Shown piece by piece: positions 32,804 to 40,937 of a stretch of DNA of 64,000 nt (position 1 is its first letter; each line of letters starts with the position of its first letter). The DNA comes from Bradyrhizobium niftali (lineage in GTDB: Bacteria; Pseudomonadota; Alphaproteobacteria; Rhizobiales; Xanthobacteraceae), in contig NZ_SPQT01000014.1 of the NCBI RefSeq assembly GCF_004571025.1, forward strand, positions 1-64,000. Reading direction: 5' to 3'. The notes below the pieces were generated by a model. That model had not been told where the DNA came from and did not search any database. It saw only the letters and a list, made by a program, of their open reading frames with translations. Made by a program: the position numbers and the translations under genes.

Positions 32804-34549
32804 TCACGGCAGTTCGGTCGCAGGAAGGGTGATGGTGAAGGTCGAGCCCTTGCCGGGGCCGTCGCTTTCGGCGGTCACCTCGCCGCCATGCATGTCGATA
32901 ATACGCTTGACGATGGAAAGCCCAAGCCCCGTCGAGCTCTCGCCGGCGGTCGGTTTTGCCGACAGCCGCTGGAACCGGCCGAACAGGCGGCCAAGATCCT
33001 CCGGCGACAGGCCGGCGCCCTCGTCGCTGACGCGGACCATGGTGTCGCTCCCCTCATGGGTGACGGCCACGCTGATCCTGCCGCCGATCGGTGAGTATTT
33101 GATGGCGTTGCTGATGAGGTTGTCGATCGCCTCGCGGATGCGGTCGGTGTCGCACATGGTGACGATGTTGGACGGCGCGGCGACGCTGATCGCCTGCTGC
33201 TTGTTCACGGCGAGCGGCTGGTTGGCGTCGGCGACCTCCTTGACCAGGGCGGCGACGTCGACCGGCTCGCGGCGGATGGTGATGTCGAAGGCATCCGCCA
33301 TCGCGTCCGAGATCAGGTGGTCGACCATAGTGGTCAGGCGCTTGGTGGCGTCGCGGATGTGATCGACCTGGGCGACCACGCCGCTGGACGAGGCGCCGGT
33401 CGAGATCAGCTCCTTCAGCATCTCGGTGCGGCCGAGGATGACGCCGAGCGGATTCTTCAGATCGTGCGCGACGGTGCCCAGAATCTCGTTCTTGAAGCCG
33501 TTGGCGCGCTGCAGCCGCAGCCATTGCGCCGAGAGGCGGCGGTTGGCCTGCATCAGGGCGCGGGTGCGCTGGGCGACGCGGTCTTCCAGCTGCGTGTTGG
33601 CGTCCTGGAGCTGCTGATAGAGGATGACGTTGTCGAAGGCGATCGAGAGCCGGCTGGAGAAGATCTCGACTAGCGAGCGGTCGGTCTCGGACAGCTCGCG
33701 CTCGGCCTGGAGCAGCACCACGACCTCGCGGCCGCTTCCGGTGCGCAAGTAGATCACGCTGCGGTGGTCGGCGAATTCGTTCTTGCGGCGCTGGAAGGCG
33801 GCCTCAACCATCTCGCGCAGATCGGGGTCGAGCGCCTTCGACGTCGTGGTGCCGATGAAGCGGCTGTAGCAGCCGCTGCCGGCGAGCACCGAGAGCTCGG
33901 GGTCGAGGCCGCCATTGTCGCGCAGGACCAGTATGCCGGCGCAATCGACATTGAGCAGGGAGGCGAGCTGGGTCAGCACGCCCTCGGCGAGCCGCTGCAT
34001 CGACTTGAAGTCGTACAGCGTCGAGGCCGCGTCGATGATGATCTCGAGGCCGCGGCGCGTCTGCACCATGCGCTCGAGCTGCTGATAGGAGCGCAGCGCC
34101 GCGGTCAGCGAGGTGAACAGCTTGTCGGCGGTAAGCTCGGTCTTGGCCTTGTAGTCGTTGATGTCGTACTGCACGATCACGCGCCGCTCCGGCGCCTGGC
34201 CGGGCTGGCCGGTGCGCAGGATGATGCGCACGGTCTCGTTCCTGATCTCGTTGCGGATGAACTCGACCAGCTCGAGGCCGGCGACGTCGGTCTCCATGAT
34301 GACGTCGAGCAGCACCGCGGCGATGTCGCTGTGCGCGGCCATCAGCTTGCGACCTTCGGCCGCGGAATAGGCGGAGAGGATCTCCAGGCCCTGGCCGTTG
34401 AGGCTGTAATCGGACAGCGCGAAGCGGGTGCCGTCATGCACGGCCGGATCGTCGTCGATGACGGCGATCTTCCATTTCCGGGCGTCCGTGTCCTCCGACG
34501 CGGTACCGGTGTCGTCGATCAGGTGGAGGACATCGTCCTGTTCGGCCAT
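32804..34549 (-). CDS. Histidine kinase with N-terminal receiver and DUF3369 domains
   Basis: A 581-residue cytoplasmic sensor kinase. Order: an N-terminal receiver-like domain (about residues 25-150, acceptor Asp82 in LLDVIMETDVAG), a DUF3369 GAF-like domain (about 160-310), a coiled coil, a HisKA domain with the H-box VAHDLKNPLG (His362), and an HATPase_c domain with NLISNAIKYSP, VSDEGAGLSPEDLG and GLGLSIVKRI. No membrane segments. The start ATG (34547-34549) overlaps the upstream kinase gene by 31 bases, so their expression is coupled. An N-terminal receiver in front of a kinase core suggests it receives phosphate from the upstream membrane kinase and then acts on the OmpR-type regulator: a relay, which is inference. 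Confidence 0.93.
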   Translation of the reverse strand: MAEQDDVLHLIDDTGTASEDTDARKWKIAVIDDDPAVHDGTRFALSDYSLNGQGLEILSAYSAAEGRKLMAAHSDIAAVLLDVIMETDVAGLELVEFIRNEIRNETVRIILRTGQPGQAPERRVIVQYDINDYKAKTELTADKLFTSLTAALRSYQQLERMVQTRRGLEIIIDAASTLYDFKSMQRLAEGVLTQLASLLNVDCAGILVLRDNGGLDPELSVLAGSGCYSRFIGTTTSKALDPDLREMVEAAFQRRKNEFADHRSVIYLRTGSGREVVVLLQAERELSETDRSLVEIFSSRLSIAFDNVILYQQLQDANTQLEDRVAQRTRALMQANRRLSAQWLRLQRANGFKNEILGTVAHDLKNPLGVILGRTEMLKELISTGASSSGVVAQVDHIRDATKRLTTMVDHLISDAMADAFDITIRREPVDVAALVKEVADANQPLAVNKQQAISVAAPSNIVTMCDTDRIREAIDNLISNAIKYSPIGGRISVAVTHEGSDTMVRVSDEGAGLSPEDLGRLFGRFQRLSAKPTAGESSTGLGLSIVKRIIDMHGGEVTAESDGPGKGSTFTITLPATELP

Positions 34550-36597
34550 TGAGAAGTCCCGTCAGTCTCTGTGCTTTGCGCGCCGCCCTTGGCGACCCGG
34601 GGCATGATAATGCGAAAAGTGGTGCCTTGTCCCAGCTTGGATTCCAGCATCATCCGTCCGCCGAGCTGCTGGGTGACGAGGTTATAGACGATATGGAGGC
34701 CAAGTCCCGTACCACCTTCATTGCGCCGGGTGGTAAAGAATGGGTCAAAGGCCTGGCGCTGCACGTCCGGGGTCATGCCGGCCCCGTCATCGGTGAAGAT
34801 GATCTCGATATCGTCGGTCCCGCGCGGCCGCGCCGAGATCGTGATCGTACCGGCGCGCCCGTCGGCGAAGGCGTGGTTGGCTGCGTTAAGGAAGAGATTG
34901 GTCAGGATCTGGCCGTAGGAGCCGGGATAGCCGTCGAGCAGCAGCCCCTCGGGCACGTCGACCTGGAGCGTGATCGGCGAACGCTTCAGCACCGGGCGTA
35001 GGCTGGCGATGATCTGGTCGGTGGCCTCGCTCAAGCTGAACTGCCGCCGCTCGGCATGCGAGCGGTCCACCGCGACCTGCTTGAACGACTGGATCAGCTC
35101 GCCGGCGCGCTGGAGGTTGGCGACGAGCTGCTGCGAGGCATCGCGCGAGGCCTGCACGAACTCCTCGAGCTGCGAGCGGCGCAGGCCGCCCTCGCCCTTG
35201 AGCTGGGCCTCGAAGATATCGCTGCGCCTGGCAAAGCTGGACGCGACCGTGAGGCTGATACCGATCGGGTTGTTGACCTCGTGCGCGACGCCGGCGACGA
35301 GGCCGCCGAGCGCTGCGAGCCGCTCGGCGTCGATCAGATTCTGCTGCGCGGCGTTGAGCTCGAGCAGCGCGCTCTCGGCCTTTTCCTTGGAGGCACGCAG
35401 CTCGTCCTCGGTCTCGCGCTTCGCGATCGCGTTCTCGCGGAACACTTCGACCGCGCGTGCCATGGCTCCGACCTCGTCTCGCGCGCGCGTGCCCTGCACC
35501 TCGCGGCCGAGGTCCCCGAGCATGATCGCGCGCATCGCCGCCATGATCTGCTGCAGCGGCAGGCGGATCGACAATGCGATCAGCACGCCGGCGGTGAGGA
35601 TGATGCCGAGGAAGATCACCGCGATCGACAGCACGCGCCGTGAAATATCCGCCAGCGTGCGGTCGAACGTCTCCTGCGCCTTCTGCTCGCGCTGGCGCAT
35701 CTTGGTGGAGAGGTCGTCGATGGCGCCGATCGCCTCGGCCTGGCTGGCGTCGATGGTGTTGCGCAGCAGCTCGGTGCGGCTCGTCAGCTGCTCGGAGAGT
35801 TTTGCAAAACCCTCGCGCAGCGCCATGGTGCGGGCCGCAAGCTTTTGGAGCGCCATCCGCTGCAGGTCGTTGTCGGCGAGGTCGATCATCACGGGAATGG
35901 TCTTCTCGATCGTCTCGGTGTTGCGGCGCGCGTCGTCGGCCGCGCCTGACGACAGCGACAGATAGTAGGAATTGGCCGCGACCAGCATCGCGGTGAAGGC
36001 CTCGCGCGACTTGCCGAGCGAGGGCCAGATCAGCGCGTCGCGATGGCCGGTGGCGCCTTCGATGATGGAATACAGGCCCGCCATGTCCCTGGCCGGGCCC
36101 TGCACCTGCTCCTCGTAGGTCTTGGCGATGGTGGCCTGGACGCTGCGCAGCTCGCCAAAACCGTTGAGGAAGCGGTCGGTGGTGCGCTCCAGCTCCTCGA
36201 CCGAGCCTGACAGCATCGGGTCCTTGGCGGCGCGGTTGGTCAGGGTGCCCAGCACCGCCTCGCGCAGCAGCAGGATCTCGGCGAACAGGTCCGGGCTCGG
36301 CTGGTTGATGTAGCGGTGGATCAGATTGTGCAGCCGCCCGGTCTCGCTTTCGAGCAGCGCCAGGATCCGGTCGGATTCGCGCACCTGGCGGACGTCGTCC
36401 CAGGCCGAGCCCAGCACCTGCGATCCGTTCCAGATCAGCGCCACCAGCACCACCACCACGGCGGAGTTCAGCGCCGCGATCGACAGGATGCGCCAGCGGA
36501 TCGGCACTGCGCGGAGCGCGCCGACCAGGCGCGCGCGCAGCCGCCCGAGCGGGCCCGGCGGCCTGTCTGCGTGCTCGCTGTGTCCAGGCGCGGCCAA
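34519..36597 (-). CDS. Transmembrane sensor histidine kinase
   Basis: A 692-residue inner-membrane kinase. TM1 at about residues 36-57, an extended helical periplasmic domain (58-320), TM2 at 322-343, HAMP (about 344-400), a coiled coil, then HisKA with GGLVAGVAHEVNNPIG (His439) and HATPase_c with NLFLNAANHAF, FTDDGAGM, FFTTRRNEGGTGLGLHIVYN. This arrangement matches DctB/C4-dicarboxylate-type and related kinases that sense via the periplasm. The start is a TTG (36595-36597), six bases after the binding-protein stop, with GGTGGAG upstream; no in-frame ATG lies before the first helix. The adjacent TRAP-type binding protein is a likely ligand-delivery partner. Confidence 0.93.
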   Translation of the reverse strand: MAAPGHSEHADRPPGPLGRLRARLVGALRAVPIRWRILSIAALNSAVVVVLVALIWNGSQVLGSAWDDVRQVRESDRILALLESETGRLHNLIHRYINQPSPDLFAEILLLREAVLGTLTNRAAKDPMLSGSVEELERTTDRFLNGFGELRSVQATIAKTYEEQVQGPARDMAGLYSIIEGATGHRDALIWPSLGKSREAFTAMLVAANSYYLSLSSGAADDARRNTETIEKTIPVMIDLADNDLQRMALQKLAARTMALREGFAKLSEQLTSRTELLRNTIDASQAEAIGAIDDLSTKMRQREQKAQETFDRTLADISRRVLSIAVIFLGIILTAGVLIALSIRLPLQQIMAAMRAIMLGDLGREVQGTRARDEVGAMARAVEVFRENAIAKRETEDELRASKEKAESALLELNAAQQNLIDAERLAALGGLVAGVAHEVNNPIGISLTVASSFARRSDIFEAQLKGEGGLRRSQLEEFVQASRDASQQLVANLQRAGELIQSFKQVAVDRSHAERRQFSLSEATDQIIASLRPVLKRSPITLQVDVPEGLLLDGYPGSYGQILTNLFLNAANHAFADGRAGTITISARPRGTDDIEIIFTDDGAGMTPDVQRQAFDPFFTTRRNEGGTGLGLHIVYNLVTQQLGGRMMLESKLGQGTTFRIIMPRVAKGGAQSTETDGTSQWPNRTMSST

Positions 36598-36603
36598 GAG
36601 GGC

Positions 36604-37599
36604 TCACTCCACCTTGCGAATGCGTTCGATCAGTGCGGCCGCGGCGGGATCGCGCCCGGCCTTGGCGTAGATCGCCGCCATCGCGTCCTCGAACGGCTTG
36701 CGGTCGATATCCCTGACGATACGGACGCCCGCTTCCTCGGCCTTGCGCTGCGACTGCTCCTCGAGGTCGCGCCATTTCTCGCGCATGAAGCGGCTGGAGC
36801 GCTGCGCGGCCTCCCTGAAGATGGTCTGGTCGTCCGCCGAGAGGCTGCGCCAGGCCTTGAGCGAGATCACCAGCACTTCGGGGCTCATCGTGTGCTCGGT
36901 GAGTGCGAGGTAGCCGGCATGTTTGTAATGGTCCGTCGTCACGAAAGATGGCCAGTTGTTTTCGGCGCCGTCGATCAGATGATTGGCAAGTCCGGCGAGC
37001 ACCTGCCCATAGGGCATCTCGACCGGCTCGGCGCCGAGTGAGCGAATCATCTCGCTCATCAACTCCGACTGCTGCACCCGGATCCGCAGGCCCCGGAGGT
37101 CTGCGACGTTCGTCACCGGGCGGACGCCGTTGTAGATCGACCGCGCGCCGGAATCGTAGAAGGCGAGCCCGACGAAACCGTAGGGCTCGAAGCTGTTCAG
37201 GATCTCGCTGCCGATCGGCCCGTCCAGCACCTTCTGCATGTGCTCGATGGACCGGAATAGGAACGGCATGGCGAGCACGTTCATCGCCGGAACGAAATTG
37301 CCGATCAGGGCCACATTGGTCCGGTTGAGATCGATCGCGCCGGCCCGGGTCTGCTCGATGGTCTCCTTTTCCTCACCGAGCTGGCGGGAGTGGAACACCT
37401 TGATCTCGTGCCGGCCGCCGGTGCGCTCGGCGATCAGCGCGCCCATGTAGCGCAGCGCCTGGACGGTCGGGTAATTCTCGGTCTGGGTGTCGGCGGCGCG
37501 AAATTCGCGCGCAACGGCGCTCGTCGCGCAGATGGCGATCAAAAGCGCAACGAAACCCACCCCGGTCCGTGAGAGTTCGGCACGGTTCAACACTGGCAC
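36604..37599 (-). CDS. TRAP-type DctP solute-binding protein
   Basis: A 331-residue periplasmic binding protein of the DctP family. The signal peptide (VGFVALLIAICATSAVA) is followed by TENYPTVQALRYMGALIAER, the FHSRQLGEEKETIEQTRAGA motif and the DctP hallmark DLRGLRIRVQQSELMSEMI. Start: GTG at 37597-37599, with GAGGGG six bases upstream; ATG starts further up lie antisense to a neighbouring gene and were rejected. No TRAP membrane subunits (DctQ/DctM) are present. Instead the gene is the first of an operon with two histidine kinases and a response regulator, spaced 6 bases from the first kinase. The likely role is ligand sensing rather than import. Confidence 0.88.
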   Translation of the reverse strand: MPVLNRAELSRTGVGFVALLIAICATSAVAREFRAADTQTENYPTVQALRYMGALIAERTGGRHEIKVFHSRQLGEEKETIEQTRAGAIDLNRTNVALIGNFVPAMNVLAMPFLFRSIEHMQKVLDGPIGSEILNSFEPYGFVGLAFYDSGARSIYNGVRPVTNVADLRGLRIRVQQSELMSEMIRSLGAEPVEMPYGQVLAGLANHLIDGAENNWPSFVTTDHYKHAGYLALTEHTMSPEVLVISLKAWRSLSADDQTIFREAAQRSSRFMREKWRDLEEQSQRKAEEAGVRIVRDIDRKPFEDAMAAIYAKAGRDPAAAALIERIRKVE

Positions 37600-37786
37600 A
37601 CTCAACCCCTCAGTGGTGGAGTCTATGGCAGGACCAAAAGGTTCAATGCAATCTAGCAGATGGTTGAGGGAAGGCCATCCCGCCCGGCCCCGCGGGGTGA
37701 TTGTGCGGCGCGGCCGGCCCTCATTCCCGGTTGAAACTGGAAATGCCGCGCCGTAAGCAGGACAGGGTCGCCTTTTGCCGCGCGAC

Positions 37787-39127
37787 ATGGAAAGGGCCAT
37801 CGTGATTTCAGCATTGCGCTGTTTGCAGGTCGTTGCCGCCGCCGCGGCCTTCACGTTCACCGCGCAGGCAAACGCCGCCACCGACATCGCGTGGTGGCAC
37901 GCCATGTCGGGCGAGCTCGGCCGGCAATTGGAAAGGCTCGCCGCCGACTTCAACGCCTCGCAGTCCGATTACCGGATCGTGCCCGCTTACAAGGGCAACT
38001 ACACCGAGACGGTGACGGCCGCGATCTTCGCCTTCCGCTCGCGCAGCCAGCCCGCGATCGTCCAGGTCAACGAGGTCGCCACCGCGACCATGACCGCGGC
38101 CAAGGGCGCGATCTATCCGGTGTTCAGCCTGATGCGGGACCAGGGCGAGCCGTTCTCGCTCAACGACTACCTTCCGGCCGTCTCCGGCTACTACACCGAT
38201 GCGGCCGGCAATCTGCTGTCGTTCCCGTTCAATTCGTCGACGCCGATCCTCTACTACAACAAGACCATGTTCCGTGACGCCGGCCTCGATCCGGAGACGC
38301 CGCCGAAGACCTGGCCCGAGCTCGGCGCGATCGCAAAGCGCCTGCGCGACCGTGGCGCTCCTTGCGGCTTCACCACGTCCTGGCCGTCCTGGATCCACAT
38401 CGAGAATCTCTCGGCCTTCCACAATCTGCCGCTCGCGACCCGCACCAACGGTTTTGCCGGGCTCGATGCCGAGCTGACCATCAACAATCCGGTCGTCGTC
38501 AAGCACGTCGCCCAGTTGGCCGAGTGGCAGAAGACCAAGCTGTTCGACTATGGCGGCCGCGGCCAGTCGGCCGAGCCGCGCTTCCAGAACGGCGAATGCG
38601 GCGTCTTCATCGGCTCCTCGGCGACGCGCGCCGACATCAGGGCGAATTCCAAATTCGAGATCGGCTACGGCATGATGCCGTACTGGCCCGAGGTGAAGGA
38701 CGCGCCGCAGAACTCGATCATCGGCGGCGCCACGCTGTGGGTGCTGCGCGACCGGCCGCGCGCGGAATACAAGGGCGTGGCACGGTTCTTCGCCTATCTG
38801 TCGCAGCCCGGCGTGCAGGCTGCCTGGCACCAGAACACCGGCTATCTGCCGATCACCCGCGCCGCCTACGAGCTGACGCGCGCGCAAGGCTTCTACGAGC
38901 GCAATCCGGGCTCGGCGATCTCGTTCGAGGAGATCACGCTGCATCAGCCGACGGCGAATTCGAAGGGCATCCGGCTCGGCTCCTTCGTGCTGATCCGCGG
39001 CGCGATCGAGGACGAGCTGGAGCAGGCCTTTGCCGGCCAGAAGAGCGCGCAGGGAGCGCTGGATTCCGCGGTCGAGCGCGGCAACAAGCTGCTTCGCCAG
39101 TTCGAGCGCGCCAGCCCGGAGCGATAG
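37787..39127 (+). CDS. UgpB-like ABC transporter substrate-binding protein
   Basis: A 446-residue family 1 solute-binding protein resembling UgpB (sn-glycerol 3-phosphate). The signal peptide ends near ANAATD; the start of the mature protein, IAWWHAMSGELGRQLERLA, is diagnostic for UgpB, and YNKTMFRDAGLDP and YLSQPGVQAAWHQNTGYLPI follow. Start ATG at 37787; an in-frame GTG at 37802 with AAGGG upstream is an alternative. There are no ugpAEC genes nearby. It is divergent from the DctP-kinase operon, about 190 bases away, so it may be a target of, or a second sensory input to, that system. Confidence 0.88.
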   Translation: MERAIVISALRCLQVVAAAAAFTFTAQANAATDIAWWHAMSGELGRQLERLAADFNASQSDYRIVPAYKGNYTETVTAAIFAFRSRSQPAIVQVNEVATATMTAAKGAIYPVFSLMRDQGEPFSLNDYLPAVSGYYTDAAGNLLSFPFNSSTPILYYNKTMFRDAGLDPETPPKTWPELGAIAKRLRDRGAPCGFTTSWPSWIHIENLSAFHNLPLATRTNGFAGLDAELTINNPVVVKHVAQLAEWQKTKLFDYGGRGQSAEPRFQNGECGVFIGSSATRADIRANSKFEIGYGMMPYWPEVKDAPQNSIIGGATLWVLRDRPRAEYKGVARFFAYLSQPGVQAAWHQNTGYLPITRAAYELTRAQGFYERNPGSAISFEEITLHQPTANSKGIRLGSFVLIRGAIEDELEQAFAGQKSAQGALDSAVERGNKLLRQFERASPER

Positions 39128-39174
39128 AGCATGATCCGGAAAAGTGCGAAGCGGTTTTCCGGAAAGATCATGCT
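39128..39174. repeat. GCATGATCCGG palindromic element, copy 2
   Basis: GAGCATGATCCGGAAAAGTG and the inverse ending GAAAGATCATGCTC, 47 bases, beginning at the stop codon of the UgpB-like gene. The core AGTGCGAAGCGGTTTTCCGG is the same as in the 27.2 kb copy. It could act as its terminator. Confidence 0.88.
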
Positions 39175-39363
39175 CAGGTAATAACCTGAAGCGCGATGAC
39201 CATTCATCCCAATCTCATCGCGCTTTAGGCGCGGCGCTGGTCGCGCATTGGGCGTGACGTTCGCTGCACCCCCGAACGCAATCGACATCTTGCAACCGGA
39301 TGGACCGTGCGAATCTGCGGCGCAACGGGCCGCAGGTCCACGCTCTCGAAACAGTGACGCCCG

Positions 39364-39379
39364 TGTGAGCCACATCACT
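39364..39379 (+). promoter_or_regulatory. CRP/FNR-like palindrome (candidate)
   Basis: TGTGA-N6-TCACT matches the CRP-type two-fold motif closely (only the last base differs from TGTGA-N6-TCACA). It lies 80 bases upstream of the M4 protease start in a gene-free stretch (39128-39458). There is no direct evidence for binding. Confidence 0.3.
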
Positions 39380-39458
39380 TGTGCCGCGGGCGCGCAGCGA
39401 TAATCTTGAGGTTGTTTTACCTATCATTTTTTCGGAAAAGTTGTGATGGAGATCGTCT

Positions 39459-40490
39459 ATGCCTTGCTCATGTTGCATCATCCCGAATGACGTTCTGACC
39501 AAGCTCTCCCAGGACAAGAAACTGTCCGCTGTGCTTCGCAAGCAGCTGGTCGACACCGTCCAGGTCAGTCATGAACTGCGCGAATTGCGCACGCAGACGG
39601 CGAAATTGACCAACGTCGTGGCGGCGCGCGCCGCCGGTCTGGTCACGCTGGCGGCGGCGCCGTCGGTCACGGTCTACGACTGCAAGCACACGCAGACGCT
39701 GCCGGGGACGCCCGTGCCGAAGCCGAAGACGTCCTCGGACGGCTCCGTCAAGCGCACCTTCAACCAGACCACCAAGGTGGCCAAGTTCTACCAGCAGGTC
39801 TTCAACCGGAATTCGATCGACGATCACGGCATGACCATGATGTCGTCGGTTCACTTCGGCGCGAAGTACAACAACGCGATGTGGAACGGGTCGCAGATGA
39901 TCTATGGCGACGGCGACGGCAGCATCTTCGTCGACTTCACCCGGGGCAACGACGTCATCGGCCACGAGCTGACCCATGGCGTGACCCAGCACAGCCTCCA
40001 GCTCGCCTATAGCGGCGATGCCGGCGGCCTGAACGAGAGCATCTCCGACTGTTTCGGCGCGATGTTCCGGCAGTGGGAGGCCAAGCAGGATGTCAAGAAG
40101 GCCGACTGGCTGATCGGGCGCGACATCATGGGGCCGGGGGCCAAGAAAAGGGGATTCACCTGCCTGCGCGACATGGCCGATCCCGCCGCCAAGCACTGCC
40201 TGGCGCCGCAGCCGACCAAATATTCGCAAGTGACGCCCGGCATGGACCCGCATTACGCGAGCGGGCCGCCGAACCTCGCCTTCTACACGGCCTGCGCGAC
40301 GCTTGGCGGATACAGTTGGGCCAAGATCGGGCAGGTGTGGTACCATTCGCTCACCGGTTTCGGGCCGATGCCGAACATGACGATGAAGACCTTCGCGGCG
40401 CGGACCCGGCAGGGTGCCCACACGTTGTATCCTGGCGATGCCGCAGTCTTCGCCGCCGTCGATACCGGATGGAAGAAGGTCGGGCTATAA
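39459..40490 (+). CDS. M4-family (protealysin-like) zinc metalloprotease
   Basis: A 343-residue thermolysin-family protease. The short N-terminal propeptide (CCIIPNDVLTKL) is of the protealysin type rather than the long secreted thermolysin propeptide, and no signal peptide is present, so the enzyme may act inside the cell or be exported without one. The zinc site is HELTHG (His about residues 170 and 174), the third ligand is in NESISD, and the catalytic His lies in DPHYASGPPN. ATG at 39459 with GGAG upstream. The next gene encodes an emfourin-type inhibitor, the known partner of protealysin. Physiological targets are unknown. Confidence 0.92.
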   Translation: MPCSCCIIPNDVLTKLSQDKKLSAVLRKQLVDTVQVSHELRELRTQTAKLTNVVAARAAGLVTLAAAPSVTVYDCKHTQTLPGTPVPKPKTSSDGSVKRTFNQTTKVAKFYQQVFNRNSIDDHGMTMMSSVHFGAKYNNAMWNGSQMIYGDGDGSIFVDFTRGNDVIGHELTHGVTQHSLQLAYSGDAGGLNESISDCFGAMFRQWEAKQDVKKADWLIGRDIMGPGAKKRGFTCLRDMADPAAKHCLAPQPTKYSQVTPGMDPHYASGPPNLAFYTACATLGGYSWAKIGQVWYHSLTGFGPMPNMTMKTFAARTRQGAHTLYPGDAAVFAAVDTGWKKVGL

Positions 40491-40491
40491 A

Positions 40492-40543
40492 GCGTTTTCG
40501 AGCGAAGTGGATACCGGTTCGCGTCAAGAAAACGCGTTAAAAC
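40492..40543. repeat. AGCGAAGTGG...CGCGTCAAG palindromic element
   Basis: GCGTTTTCGAGCGAAGTGGA...GTTCGCGTCAAGAAAACGC has inverted ends (GCGTTTTC/GAAAACGC). It follows the protease stop codon within the protease-inhibitor operon. The family is recognisable from Bradyrhizobium intergenic regions. Confidence 0.75.
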
Positions 40544-40637
40544 AAGAAGCTGGAGCCCGCGTTCCGATCCCATCGGAACGGGGGCTCGAGGCCGGGTACA
40601 GCGCGTCACGAAAAGCGCGTTACGAAAGGAAGGAAGC

Positions 40638-40913
40638 GTGGATCGCCTAAAGATCGAGCGCGTCGGAGGGTTCGCCGGCTTCGGCGGCCCTCACCTCAAG
40701 AGCCGCGGTGAAGTGGCGTTGTCGGATCTGTCGCCCGCCGATCAGAAGACGGTGGAGCAGCTGTTTGCCGATCCGAAGAAAGTCGCGCCCGCGCATCCGG
40801 GCCAGGCCGACGCGTTCAGTTACCGGATCACGCGCGGTGCGCAGACCATCGAAGTCCCCGAGCATGCGGTCCCCTCGACCATCAGGAACAGCGTCAAGGA
40901 TGTCCTGGAATAA
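40638..40913 (+). CDS. Emfourin-type protease inhibitor
   Basis: A 91-residue cytoplasmic protein with the emfourin-like start KIERVGGFAGF (about residues 4-14), the middle AFSYRITRG and the C-terminal VPSTIRNSVKDVL. Emfourin is the M4-protease inhibitor encoded next to protealysin in Serratia; sequence pattern and the position directly downstream of an M4 gene support the same role here. The GTG start (40638-40640) has AAAGGAAGGAAGC upstream, an excellent ribosome-binding site. It is 148 bases after the protease stop (a repeat lies between) and 24 bases before the next gene. Confidence 0.82.
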   Translation: MDRLKIERVGGFAGFGGPHLKSRGEVALSDLSPADQKTVEQLFADPKKVAPAHPGQADAFSYRITRGAQTIEVPEHAVPSTIRNSVKDVLE

Positions 40914-40937
40914 CACCGGGCGGAGCCGGGCGCTGTG

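Noticed and set aside
36604..37953. Longer DctP gene with ATG starts upstream of 37599
   Set aside because: The added part runs antisense through the start of the UgpB-like gene and would put more than 100 residues before the signal peptide.
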